The notes beneath the pieces were generated by a model that was not told the DNA's origin, did not search any database, and was given only the letters and a program-made list of their open reading frames with translations. 41,958 bases of DNA. Source: a virus. The stretch covers positions 1 through 41,958 of IMG/VR virus record IMGVR_UViG_3300042892_000618; one strand, 5' to 3'. Numbering within the stretch: position 1 is the stretch's first letter; each line of letters opens with the position of its first letter. This document shows positions 33,049 to 41,324 of the stretch, in pieces. The position numbers and the translations under genes are program-made.

Positions 33049-33353
33049 TAGGAAATCTCCACCCCTGAGATGTGAAAGTTAATTGTAGTAGCGGACGCGC
33101 CGCCTTTAATTGTTTTGGTTGTTGTTAGTACTTGCTTGAGCGGGATAACAGTTGAGTCATAGGCACCAACAGTCACTGTTGTTGCAATTGAGACATCATC
33201 TAGAGCCATAGTAAAACTTCCAGAAGCTCCTGCAGTATTAACCACCATAATTTCAGTCACGACTGTTGTTGTAGAAGACGGCACTGTATAAAGTGTTGTT
33301 GATGTAGTGGTTGTTGCTGCTCCGCGAAACAGAGCCTTAGTTAGAGTAGCCAT
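33048..33353 (-). CDS. 100-residue beta-bead protein, copy B
   Basis: The product is 101 residues (MATLTKALFRGAATTTTSTT, LYTVPSSTTTVVTEIMVVN, INFHISGVEIS). A paralogue at 34270-34572 shares start, end and about half of the residues. The two also share 33 identical bases across the start codon (33334-33366 and 34553-34585). The all-beta, Thr/Ala-rich content suggests a small structural bead in the virion. Function unknown. Confidence 0.62.
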   Translation of the reverse strand: MATLTKALFRGAATTTTSTTLYTVPSSTTTVVTEIMVVNTAGASGSFTMALDDVSIATTVTVGAYDSTVIPLKQVLTTTKTIKGGASATTINFHISGVEIS

Positions 33354-33359
33354 TAGTTA

Positions 33360-33461
33360 CTACTTTCTATTAGGGTGAGATATTGTTTTTCTCACGGTTG
33401 GGGTTAAATCAGTAGCAGATAGTGCTATTAAAGCATTTGCTAAATCACGGGCTTTAGTCAT
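33360..33461 (-). CDS. 33-residue minigene with fibre-type KARDLAN motif
   Basis: The frame runs from the ATG at 33461 to the TAG at 33362-33360 and encodes MTKARDLANALIALSATDLT plus 13 more residues ending in HPNRK. Its ATG overlaps the stop of the upstream 61-residue gene by four bases (ATGA), so translation is probably coupled. KARDLAN(A/L) is a motif often seen inside aquatic phage tail fibres, so this may be either a tiny accessory gene or a leftover of a fibre. Confidence 0.45.
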   Translation of the reverse strand: MTKARDLANALIALSATDLTPTVRKTISHPNRK

Positions 33462-33643
33462 TCTGTCACCTCTGGTATTGGGAAGTAGACTCCACCATCA
33501 ATGCTTTCTGGATATTCCCAACCATCTGTGTATTCGATAACAGTATGGTTTACAGAAATTACTAATTGAGCATCTTCTAATGTATTAGCCACAATTGTGT
33601 TAATTACTTTATTATTTTCAATTACTGCAAATAGTTTACTCAT
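33458..33643 (-). CDS. Small fibre-array accessory protein
   Basis: The product is 61 residues, AAGGAAAT before its ATG. MSKLFAVIENNKVINTIVAN is similar in pattern to the start of the 113-residue protein (MAHFAEIVDGVVVRVLVV), and it ends with a Gly/Pro turn (GGVYFPIPEVTE). It is probably an accessory to the fibre array; function unknown. Confidence 0.58.
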   Translation of the reverse strand: MSKLFAVIENNKVINTIVANTLEDAQLVISVNHTVIEYTDGWEYPESIDGGVYFPIPEVTE

Positions 33644-33658
33644 TTTTATTTCCTTCTC

Positions 33659-34270
33659 TTAGTAATACAATAGAACACAGCCGCCACCGCCTGCGCCACC
33701 AGAAGCACCAGCAGGCCCAGAAGTTCCATTGCCGCCACCACCGCCGCCGCCAGAACCGCCCGCGCCAGCAACAAGTGTGCTTACTTTATTTCCACCGTTA
33801 GCAAGAAGTCCCGCGCCACCGCCGCCTGAAGTATAAGTTCCGCCAGCAGTACCGCCAGTTCGACCAAAATTACTATCTCCACCAGCAGCAGCCTGACCAT
33901 CGTAATAAGAACCAGCGCCACCATCACCAATAAAACCAGTATTAGTGCTAGTTTGAGGAGACTTTAATTGTCCATAACTACTCAAGCCACCAAGCCCCAC
34001 AGAAGGTGTGCCACCAGCGCCTACAACTACTACGTTTGCTGCAGTAGTCCAACCAGCAATATAACCACCAGCAACACGCCCACTACTTGAATATTGACCG
34101 CTACCAGTATTAGTCCAGCCAGCCTGACCACCACTGACTACGATAGCCCAAACGTGTGTTATACCAGCAGGAATTGTTACTGCTCCAGAACTGGTTAATG
34201 TTTGCTGTAAAGCTAAATCTTTAGGCCCAACAATTCCGCTGCTTGGCGCAGGAAATACTGATATACCCAT
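33659..34270 (-). CDS. Short Gly-rich adhesin
   Basis: The product is 203 residues. The start MGISVFPAPSSGIVGPKDLA is followed by a beta segment (TSSGAVTIPAGITHVWAIVV) like the start of other phage Gly-rich tips. Then come VVVGAGG and long Gly-rich runs, ending GGCVLLYY, equivalent to the IIRY endings of the longer adhesins. It corresponds to a stand-alone Gly-rich tip domain. The start overlaps the stop of the bead protein upstream (TAATG). Confidence 0.65.
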   Translation of the reverse strand: MGISVFPAPSSGIVGPKDLALQQTLTSSGAVTIPAGITHVWAIVVSGGQAGWTNTGSGQYSSSGRVAGGYIAGWTTAANVVVVGAGGTPSVGLGGLSSYGQLKSPQTSTNTGFIGDGGAGSYYDGQAAAGGDSNFGRTGGTAGGTYTSGGGGAGLLANGGNKVSTLVAGAGGSGGGGGGGNGTSGPAGASGGAGGGGCVLLYY

Positions 34271-34572
34271 TAGGAAATCTCCACTCCGCTAATGTGAAAT
34301 GACACTGTCACGGCGCTAGCAAAACCAGCAATAATTTTTGTAGTTGCAAGTACCTGTTTTAAGTCAAACATTGCTGTTGAGTTAGCAGCAAGAGCAACTG
34401 TCTTAAAGAAGTCCACGCCGTCAAGTGTAATTGTAAACGTTGCGGCTGTTGCTGCAGAGTTAGTTACCACAATGTTAGTTATTACCGTAGTTGTAGACGC
34501 AGGCACAGTGTAAAGCGTTGCGGAAGACGTTGCTGCCGCTGTACGAGCCAGCGCCTTAGTTAGAGTAGCCAT
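34270..34572 (-). CDS. 100-residue beta-bead protein, copy A
   Basis: The product is 100 residues (MATLTKALARTAAATSSATL, LYTVPASTTTVITNIVV, SFHISGVEIS). It is a paralogue of the protein at 33048-33353, including the bases around the start and the final GTGGAGATTTCCTAATGG that forms a stop-start overlap with the next gene. Each copy is followed by a different adhesin gene, as expected from cassette duplication. Confidence 0.62.
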   Translation of the reverse strand: MATLTKALARTAAATSSATLYTVPASTTTVITNIVVTNSAATAATFTITLDGVDFFKTVALAANSTAMFDLKQVLATTKIIAGFASAVTVSFHISGVEIS

Positions 34573-34590
34573 TAGTTACTACTTTTCATG

Positions 34591-36615
34591 TTAGTAGGCT
34601 CCCATGATTGTCATGGTTATGTCTGCGTTGTTTGCTGTGTCAATGGTTCCCCAAGATGAAGTACTTCCATCATTTGTAAGGTACTTACCAGTAGTAGGTA
34701 CGCCTGGAGATTGAATTAATGCGTCGGAGGAGAAAGTTACACTTGAGTTTGTTCCAGAAACGTAAGTTAGTTCTTCCCATGTAATAAATCCACCTGCTTG
34801 GTTTACACATGCTTCTGTAACAACGTATTCAGCGTACCTAGGCTCCATGAAATCTGAACTTGCAAAAAATACAGTTGAACCAACAGGATAAGCCGCATTT
34901 ATTGCATCCGCGTCTCCGCTAGTTGAGGAGCCATCGAAGAGGATTTCTACAGCAGCACTAGCACCATTGGTTAAGTAAATTGCATCTAGTGGGACAGACA
35001 ACGAGTTTATTAAAGCAGTATTTGTTACTGGCGGCGCTGTTGAAGTAACAGCAGGCACAGAATTAACTGCGTTCCAATTAGCATCTGTTCCATTATTTGT
35101 AAGGTATCTATTTGTAGTTGGTGGATTTGATGTTCTAATTACGGTACTAGAAATGAAAAAACCATTCATAGTTAATGCTGTTCCAGAAACGTAAGTTAAG
35201 TTTGGCCAATTTAGCAATGGGCCACCATCATATACGCATGCTTCTGTAACAAGTAGCACAACGTAGTCAACAGAAGGGGTTGCCGACTCTGCAAAAACTA
35301 TAGTTGAACCAACAGGATAGGCAGCATTTATTGCGTCGTTATCTCCGCTAGTTGGGCTACTATCAAAATAAAGTTGCGCATATCCTTTAGATTCTCCGTA
35401 TACAGTAACCTCTGTTAATGCGCTAGAGAATGACCCCATTAAAGCAGTGTTTGTTGCAACCACCGCTGTTGAAGAAGGGGCAGGATAGAGAGTTTCCCAA
35501 GAAGAAACAGTTCCATCGTTTGTAAGATACTTACCAGTGGTGAGTTCATACGCTGTTCTAAATCTATTGCCAAGGAAAAATCCGCTATTTTGACCAGAAA
35601 CGTAAGTTAAATTATCCCACAAAACATTGCTACCACTAAGGGTGGCTGCTTCCGTAACTGTTAACTTAACTAAACCTACTTCTATATCTTCGTCGTTTGA
35701 AATAATAAAAGTTGAACCAACAGGATAGGCGGCATTAACTGCTGCATCCGCGCCAGCAGCGTTCTCAACGTTGATTGATAACGCTACGCTACCTGGGTCT
35801 GTACCATTAGATAGGTTTATATAATTTATGGCTAACGCGTTGTTTAAGGCAGTGTTTGTCACTGCTTCTGCAGCAGAAACATCAGGAAGTTGATTAGTTA
35901 CTACGCCTTGTGCTCCTTGAATACCTTGAGCTCCAGTAGTTCCTTGGGTTCCAGTTGTTCCCTGTGTACCAGTTGTACCCTGAGTTCCTGTTTCACCCTG
36001 TGCACCTGTTGTGCCCTGGCTACCTGTTGTACCTTGTGAACCTGTGTTACCAGTGGTTCCCTGTGCGCCAGTCTCACCAGTTGTACCTTGGCTACCTGTG
36101 TTACCAGTTGTACCTTGGCTACCTGTAGAACCTGTGGTTCCCTGTGTACCAGTTGTACCCTGAGTTCCTGTAGTTCCTTGAGGTCCAGTCTCAGCGGTGG
36201 CTGTAGTATCAAGCCATAAAATTCCTTGAGTAGCGGGTGCTGAAGCACCAGAAACTATTCCCTGAGTACCAAGTAATCCTTGAATTCCTTGTACACCTTG
36301 TGTACCTGTAGTTCCCTGTGAGCCAGTAGTACCTTGTAATGAAATATTATTATCAGTAATGTAACTTCCTACACGCTCATTCGTGTAGTAAAGATTTTGT
36401 GCACCCTCTGTTAAATCATCTGTCGAAGCAAGTGCTGAACCAGCAATTGCATCTGAAACATCCTGCGCGGATGTACCAGCATCTGCCCATACAGTTCCCG
36501 TATATATACGGATTTTGTTACTTGTAGTGTTGTAATAGGTCTGACCAGCAGATGTGCCCGCAGGGTCGCTTGATAGAGAAACGAGTCCTATCGGTACGAG
36601 AAACTTACGGGCCAT
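34591..36615 (-). CDS. Collagen-like tail fibre with triplicated domain
   Basis: The product is 674 residues, AGGAG before its ATG. The N-terminus (MARKFLVPIGLVSLSSDPAG) resembles the next upstream fibre. SAQDVSDAIAGSALASTDDL and NLYYTNERVGSYI follow, then collagen-like GXY (DNA 35903-36330). The C-terminal 430 residues hold three copies of a 130-residue domain with VTNTAL, NAAYPVGST and LTYVSG. The first two copies end KYLTNDG/RYLTNNG, the last KYLTNDGSTSSWGTI. Probably a trimeric fibre shaft with three stacked tip or knob domains. Confidence 0.75.
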   Translation of the reverse strand: MARKFLVPIGLVSLSSDPAGTSAGQTYYNTTSNKIRIYTGTVWADAGTSAQDVSDAIAGSALASTDDLTEGAQNLYYTNERVGSYITDNNISLQGTTGSQGTTGTQGVQGIQGLLGTQGIVSGASAPATQGILWLDTTATAETGPQGTTGTQGTTGTQGTTGSTGSQGTTGNTGSQGTTGETGAQGTTGNTGSQGTTGSQGTTGAQGETGTQGTTGTQGTTGTQGTTGAQGIQGAQGVVTNQLPDVSAAEAVTNTALNNALAINYINLSNGTDPGSVALSINVENAAGADAAVNAAYPVGSTFIISNDEDIEVGLVKLTVTEAATLSGSNVLWDNLTYVSGQNSGFFLGNRFRTAYELTTGKYLTNDGTVSSWETLYPAPSSTAVVATNTALMGSFSSALTEVTVYGESKGYAQLYFDSSPTSGDNDAINAAYPVGSTIVFAESATPSVDYVVLLVTEACVYDGGPLLNWPNLTYVSGTALTMNGFFISSTVIRTSNPPTTNRYLTNNGTDANWNAVNSVPAVTSTAPPVTNTALINSLSVPLDAIYLTNGASAAVEILFDGSSTSGDADAINAAYPVGSTVFFASSDFMEPRYAEYVVTEACVNQAGGFITWEELTYVSGTNSSVTFSSDALIQSPGVPTTGKYLTNDGSTSSWGTIDTANNADITMTIMGAY
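35999..36177 (-). repeat. 179-bp tract identical to 37709-37887 in the adjacent fibre gene
   Basis: Reading both stretches base by base (constant offset 1710) gave complete identity over 179 bases; mismatches begin at both edges (35998 and 36178). Both code for the same run of GTTG/GSQG/GAQG collagen triplets. Identity at third codon positions implies recent recombination or gene conversion, not selection on protein. Confidence 0.85.
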
Positions 36616-36642
36616 CTGTGGTCAGCTCCTAATTACTTTTTA

Positions 36643-38754
36643 TTACGCTGTGATTACTACACGTAGGTTGTTACTGTTTGCAGGGGCAACTGCTACTGCG
36701 ATAGTAACTGTAGGTACTGTAGAGACACTTGCTGATGTTACATCAGTCTCTACAACATTCCCTGAAGTATCGTAAACAGTTACGATAACATCATTTGTAC
36801 CTAGACCGTGAGTTACGGCCCAAGAAGTTGTTGAACCGTCTGCAGTTAGAGTAGCAGCGTATCGCTTTACTAATCCTGCTGCTGTTCCGTAAGCATCGAA
36901 TGTATTCGTTGCTACAGCGAGTGTTCCACTTGTTACAGTGAACTCTGCTGAGACTGCAGTGATGTACTGACCTGTATCAGAGAACTGAGTCCAAGTAATA
37001 GTATCTGTGTCTAGTGTACCAGCGGCGGTTACAACAAAGCCCTTACCAGCAGATGTTCCTGCCTCAACGAAGGTGAAAGCACCTTTAGTAAGTTCTGCTG
37101 ATGTATTTGCATCTTCTGCACGAGTTGGTGCACCTGAAACATTAACAACATAAATACCGTTTTCAGAGCCAGTTGCCTGGTTCTTAATAAGGACTCTATC
37201 GTTAGTAGCAAGTGTTACTCCATCTACAACATCGCCATTTTCAAACGATGATGCAAGGGTTCCAGATGTTGCGGTTGCTACACGAACAGATTGCTTAACA
37301 TCAAGACCTTGTGCTGTCGCATCTACATATGCCTTTGTAGCAATAACTGTTGTATCAACAGCAATCTTGCCGACATCTCCACCTGAACCAGAGATTGTAA
37401 GACCAGTACCTGGGTTAGCAACTAGGTTAGAACCTGAAAGGCCAAGACCTGCGCCGTAGTTAAGACCAAGAACTGTGTCAGTTACTGCAAGAGGCCCTGC
37501 TACTGAAAGAATTCCAGCGTTGTTACCTGTTGCACCAGTTGTACCTTGCGCACCGACTGTGCCTTGTGTACCAGTTGTACCCTGAGTACCTGTAGTTCCC
37601 TGTGTACCAGTTGTACCTTGAGTACCAGTTTCACCTTGAGCACCTGTATCGCCTGTTGTGCCCTGGCTACCTGTTGTACCTTGTGAACCAGTTGTACCAA
37701 CAGTTCCTTGTGCACCTGTTGTGCCCTGGCTACCTGTTGTACCTTGTGAACCTGTGTTACCAGTGGTTCCCTGTGCGCCAGTCTCACCAGTTGTACCTTG
37801 GCTACCTGTGTTACCAGTTGTACCTTGGCTACCTGTAGAACCTGTGGTTCCCTGTGTACCAGTTGTACCCTGAGTTCCTGTAGTTCCCTGTGTACCAGTT
37901 GCGCCCTGCGCACCTGTGTCACCAGTTGTGCCTTGTGTACCAGTTGTACCTTGTACACCAGTAGCACCATCGAGGTTGATTGACCATACAGCGTATGTTC
38001 CTGAACCTCTAACGTCATTGACGTTTACAACGAGTGTGTTAGTTCCTGCTGTGTAGCTGACTACAGTTGCAGACATGTTGTTATTTACATCGTAAGCAAC
38101 TACTACGTCTTGACCTACTGAGTAGGAAAGAGCAGCATCAGCAAGTACAAAACTTACGTTGTTTGCTACCGCAATTGCGCGAGAAGTTGTAGAGGTTGTC
38201 TTATAGGTATCAGAGTGACCTTCAGTACCTTGAGCACCTGTGTCACCAGTTGTGCCCTGCGCTCCAGTTGTTCCCTGTGCGCCAGTCTCACCAGTTGTAC
38301 CTTGTGAACCTGTATTACCAGTCGTGCCCTGTGAGCCTGTTGAGCCAGTTGTACCTTGGCTACCTGTAGAACCTGTGGTTCCCTGTGAGCCAGTAGTACC
38401 TGTTGTACCCTGTGAACCTGTGTCACCAGTTGTGCCTTGAGCACCATTTGAACCAGCTTCACCAGTAGTACCTTGAGTTCCTGTTGTACCTTGAGAACCA
38501 GTTGTACCAGTTGTGCCCTGTGAGCCAGTAGTACCTGTTGTACCCTGTGAACCTGTGTCACCAGTTGTGCCTTGAGCACCTTGGGATGTGTTAATCCATG
38601 CTGTGCCGTTCCATGAACGAAGGTATCCAAGTACTGTGTCAAAATAAATTTGACCAACGGTTGGTGTCCCAGGTGCGCTTGATAAGTTTTGAATGACTGC
38701 ATTTTGCAGTTCTAACTTATTTAAATCAATATTGGTAAGAAATTTTCTTGCCAT
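36643..38754 (-). CDS. Collagen-like tail fibre
   Basis: The product is 703 residues, AAGGAGAT before its ATG. It starts MARKFLTNIDLNKLELQNAV, then has a small domain containing GTPTVGQIYFDT and RSWNGTAWINT. Two collagen-like GXY regions (DNA 38230-38590 and 37520-37970) flank a 65-residue beta domain (TSTTSRAIAVANNVSFVLAD). The C-terminal 260 residues hold a domain recognisable from many aquatic phage fibres: ATKAYVDATAQGLDVKQSVR, NDRVLIKNQATGSENGIYVV, GAFTFVEAGT, ending in TSWAVTHGLGTNDVIVTVYD. Likely a trimeric receptor-binding fibre. Confidence 0.78.
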   Translation of the reverse strand: MARKFLTNIDLNKLELQNAVIQNLSSAPGTPTVGQIYFDTVLGYLRSWNGTAWINTSQGAQGTTGDTGSQGTTGTTGSQGTTGTTGSQGTTGTQGTTGEAGSNGAQGTTGDTGSQGTTGTTGSQGTTGSTGSQGTTGSTGSQGTTGNTGSQGTTGETGAQGTTGAQGTTGDTGAQGTEGHSDTYKTTSTTSRAIAVANNVSFVLADAALSYSVGQDVVVAYDVNNNMSATVVSYTAGTNTLVVNVNDVRGSGTYAVWSINLDGATGVQGTTGTQGTTGDTGAQGATGTQGTTGTQGTTGTQGTTGSTGSQGTTGNTGSQGTTGETGAQGTTGNTGSQGTTGSQGTTGAQGTVGTTGSQGTTGSQGTTGDTGAQGETGTQGTTGTQGTTGTQGTTGTQGTVGAQGTTGATGNNAGILSVAGPLAVTDTVLGLNYGAGLGLSGSNLVANPGTGLTISGSGGDVGKIAVDTTVIATKAYVDATAQGLDVKQSVRVATATSGTLASSFENGDVVDGVTLATNDRVLIKNQATGSENGIYVVNVSGAPTRAEDANTSAELTKGAFTFVEAGTSAGKGFVVTAAGTLDTDTITWTQFSDTGQYITAVSAEFTVTSGTLAVATNTFDAYGTAAGLVKRYAATLTADGSTTSWAVTHGLGTNDVIVTVYDTSGNVVETDVTSASVSTVPTVTIAVAVAPANSNNLRVVITA
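37709..37887 (-). repeat. Second copy of the 179-bp shared collagen tract
   Basis: Identical to 35999-36177; see that entry. It lies inside the downstream collagen region of the 703-residue fibre. Confidence 0.85.
38381..38580 (-). repeat. 65-bp exact direct repeat within a fibre gene
   Basis: The 65 bases at 38381-38445 recur exactly at 38516-38580 (offset 135, which is 45 codons or 15 GXY triplets). They code for a stretch of Gly-Ala-Gln/Gly-Thr-Thr triplets. The in-frame spacing would let unequal crossing over lengthen or shorten the shaft without disrupting the triplet pattern. Confidence 0.8.
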
Positions 38755-38766
38755 TTTTCTATCTCC

Positions 38767-39903
38767 TTATGATAAGTAGGCTTTGCCTGATATGGGTGTT
38801 GAGAAGGTAAGCACTAAGGAGTTAACCGTTAGGTAAGAAATTTCTCCTTCGTAAATAGTACCACCTGAGTCTTGCACCACAACGTTCGGGTAAAACCCTA
38901 AGTTGTGTGTTATTTCCCAGGTAGTACCTGGCGTTGTTTTTGTATATTCATAACTCACTCTTTGCTTAGTGAAGTATAAATTAGTAGAGCCTTCTGATAA
39001 ATCATCAGTAGTCCCTAGAGCTGATGCTGCAATTGCATCAGACACTTCTTGGGCGGATACTCCCGCACCTGCTGCTCCCTGTACACCTTGTGTTCCAGTT
39101 GTACCTTGCGCTCCTTGAACACCACCAGCACCCTGAGTACCTGTTGCTCCTTGAACACCTGTGCCAGTTGTACCCTGTGAACCTGTTGAACCTTGGATAC
39201 CAGTTGCGCCTTGCGTACCAGTAGTACCTTGAACACCTGTGCCTGTTGCGCCAGTCGCACCTTGAACACCACCAGCACCCTGAACACCTGTTGCACCCTG
39301 AGTACCTGTTGCTCCTTGAACACCAGCACCTGTTGTACCTTGAGCTCCTGTCGCACCTTGAACACCTGTTGAACCTTGGATACCAGTTGCACCTTGTGTG
39401 CCTGCGCCAGTCGCACCTTGAACACCACCAGCACCCTGAACACCTGTGGTACCTTGAGGACCTTGAACACCTTGCGGACCATTAGCAGGACCTTGTGGAC
39501 CCTGAACACCTTGCGAACCTTGAGGTCCGATATATCCCTTTGTAGTTTGTCCTGCTGCTGCTCTTTGAGCTACCTGATCAATAGAGGTAATGTCTACATC
39601 ACTTAAATTTCCTGTAGGAAGGTAGAAATCAAAACTATAAGATTTTCCACCGCTTATACGAACCCTTGCCGTGTAATACCAACCAAATGGCGATAATCTT
39701 CTATTATCAGTTGTCGGTAAATCAACTGTAAAAGAACCTGTACTATCAAAAGTAAGAAGAATGGGTGCTGAAAGCACAGTTGCATTTTGTTCATCTTGTA
39801 TAGTACTTGATGGAGAAAAAGTGACAGATCCAGACGCTGCGGAACCTGCAGTTAAAAATTGACCAAAGACCGTTCTCACTACTACATCTGATGAATAACT
39901 CAT
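38767..39903 (-). CDS. Collagen-like tail fibre, first of the array
   Basis: The product is 378 residues. The ATG at 39903 is used because TTGGAG lies five bases upstream; a GTG at 39909 is an alternative. The N-terminal 115 residues form a beta domain ([20 protein letters not shown], then [20 protein letters not shown]). The collagen part is unusual in using mainly GVQGATG / GAQGTTG. The C-terminal part has [29 protein letters not shown] and [18 protein letters not shown], a tip frequent in aquatic phage fibres. It may attach the array to the virion or be an independent short fibre. Confidence 0.75.
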   Translation of the reverse strand: MSYSSDVVVRTVFGQFLTAGSAASGSVTFSPSSTIQDEQNATVLSAPILLTFDSTGSFTVDLPTTDNRRLSPFGWYYTARVRISGGKSYSFDFYLPTGNLSDVDITSIDQVAQRAAAGQTTKGYIGPQGSQGVQGPQGPANGPQGVQGPQGTTGVQGAGGVQGATGAGTQGATGIQGSTGVQGATGAQGTTGAGVQGATGTQGATGVQGAGGVQGATGATGTGVQGTTGTQGATGIQGSTGSQGTTGTGVQGATGTQGAGGVQGAQGTTGTQGVQGAAGAGVSAQEVSDAIAASALGTTDDLSEGSTNLYFTKQRVSYEYTKTTPGTTWEITHNLGFYPNVVVQDSGGTIYEGEISYLTVNSLVLTFSTPISGKAYLS

Positions 39904-39909
39904 TGGCAC

Positions 39910-40069
39910 TCCAAGTTATGTGTCTTTAGTGATAAATGAACAGGGTACAATCGACAGGTCTTTGTATATTTTACGGCCTTTTACAAAGTCCTAGTTTTGT
40001 TTTTGAGTAGAAATACCACAAATTAGATAGCCTTATTAACAAAATAGGACTATTTAAAACGCTCTAAAA
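39910..40069 (-). other. 160-base intergenic gap with two inverted repeats
   Basis: Between metallophosphoesterase and fibre array. ATAGCCTTATT (40027-40037) and AATAGGACTAT (40043-40053) can pair with an internal mismatch, in a spot suitable for ending the upstream transcript. CTTTGTA (39960-39966) and TACAAAG (39982-39988) form a second inverted repeat. TAAAAT and TATACA on the minus strand are possible -10 elements for the fibre operon, but no convincing -35 is seen. No coding frame is apparent. Confidence 0.35.
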
Positions 40070-41320
40070 CTACCTTTTAGCTCTCAAAATACTTATATCT
40101 TTTCGTGGGTCGTAGTCTCCGCCAATAACCATAGTCAGGACTCCTGGGTGTGAGTCAAGACCTTTACGTTCTTTAAACCAGCCCGAACCGTTATCTAAAG
40201 TAGGACACTGTGCCCAAAAACGGGTACCAATATCTAAAGAGTTAAAATGGTGATAGTGACCAGAGAGCCATACATCGCAGTTTCCTAGTGGGGTTTGTCC
40301 CATAGCCTGCCCTGATAGGTATGGTACTGCGCCTCTAGTGCCCATTTGATGTCCGTGGAAGAGCCCAAGCATAGTTCCATTAATATCAACAGAAAGTGTT
40401 TGGTTTCCTGGGGAAGGGAATCTAAACTCCACGTGTCCAAAAGCAGGGTTCTCTGCAAGAGCATCTTGTACTGCTGCCGCAATCTCAACATTCCAACCAT
40501 CCGCTGGGTCAACTGCAACCATACGAGTAACCTCGTCGTGGTTACCATTTACTACAGGAACAATTATGCGATCTGCTAGTGGAGCAAATGCTTTGATTTG
40601 TTCCATAAGTATGCGTCTTCCAACTCGTACTTGCTCTGTCATACCAAGGTCAGAAGCGTAATGACTTTGAAGTTTTCCGTTTTGAGAAGTATTTCCTTCA
40701 ACATGGTCGCCTAGAAGTGGAAGAACTACTGTTCCAATATTTCGACCAATTTTACGAAGTTCTTTTAATCTGTCAACACCTTCGTAGGTAACCTGTAAAG
40801 TTCTCTTAACAAAGTCCGCAGTGCCTCCATCGGGAGTCTTTTTGCCAATCTGCTGGTCACTGATGGCAAAAACAAAAGCAAGTTCTCCGCTTGTATTCAC
40901 ACTTGTTTTTGTAGGCTTAAACTTTTTAATATCTTTTATTAAATCTTCTATATCTGCTTTTAAAACTTCTTCTGCGATACCAACTGGTACTACAGATATC
41001 TTTAAAGACTCTAACCACTCTTCATCATATCTTTGCCACTTAGAACGTTTTATGTTAGTAATAACCCAATCCTCTGGGTTCATATCAAACTCTTCTAGAA
41101 CACCTTTTGCATCTGGGAGTTGCCCTAGGAGTTTAGGTTTAGAGGTAACTTCTCCACCGTCTTTATCTATTACAACTCCAGGTCTAAAGTCTTCAGGGAT
41201 ATTGAGGGATTTAATGTCTGAACCATTTGGTCCAGGGCTGACTAAAGCCAAAATTTTGTCAGCAATAGATAGTTCTTTTTTGGGAGTGGGTGTTTGAGTA
41301 TTGTCGTCTTTTTTTGTCAT
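40070..41320 (-). CDS. Metallophosphoesterase (calcineurin-like)
   Basis: The product is 416 residues. Metal-binding motifs in order: ISDQQIG (D155), LLGDHVEGN (D205), VNGNHDE (N260, H261), FHGH (321-324) and SGHYHH (354-358). These are the five classical blocks of the calcineurin-like phosphoesterase fold. A charged, disordered N-terminus (first 20 residues) and an extra 130-residue segment precede the catalytic domain. Substrate unknown; phage members may act on nucleotides, DNA ends or RNA caps. The stop of the upstream HTH-like gene is four bases before its start. Confidence 0.85.
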   Translation of the reverse strand: MTKKDDNTQTPTPKKELSIADKILALVSPGPNGSDIKSLNIPEDFRPGVVIDKDGGEVTSKPKLLGQLPDAKGVLEEFDMNPEDWVITNIKRSKWQRYDEEWLESLKISVVPVGIAEEVLKADIEDLIKDIKKFKPTKTSVNTSGELAFVFAISDQQIGKKTPDGGTADFVKRTLQVTYEGVDRLKELRKIGRNIGTVVLPLLGDHVEGNTSQNGKLQSHYASDLGMTEQVRVGRRILMEQIKAFAPLADRIIVPVVNGNHDEVTRMVAVDPADGWNVEIAAAVQDALAENPAFGHVEFRFPSPGNQTLSVDINGTMLGLFHGHQMGTRGAVPYLSGQAMGQTPLGNCDVWLSGHYHHFNSLDIGTRFWAQCPTLDNGSGWFKERKGLDSHPGVLTMVIGGDYDPRKDISILRAKR

Positions 41321-41324
41321 TAGA

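Noticed and set aside
37602-38440. Plus-strand Pro/Val-rich open frames (for example 37658-37873 and 38240-38440)
   Set aside because: They are the antisense of collagen-like GXY repeats, which create long stop-free frames; no ribosome-binding site, and the minus-strand fibre gene explains the DNA.
35900-39530. Possible CRISPR-like array because of short regular repeats
   Set aside because: Repeats are 9-18 bp collagen codon triplets in an intact reading frame, without unique spacers of constant length.
26253-39903. Diversity-generating retroelement acting on the adhesins
   Set aside because: No reverse transcriptase gene and no template/variable repeat pair with adenine-specific differences was seen.
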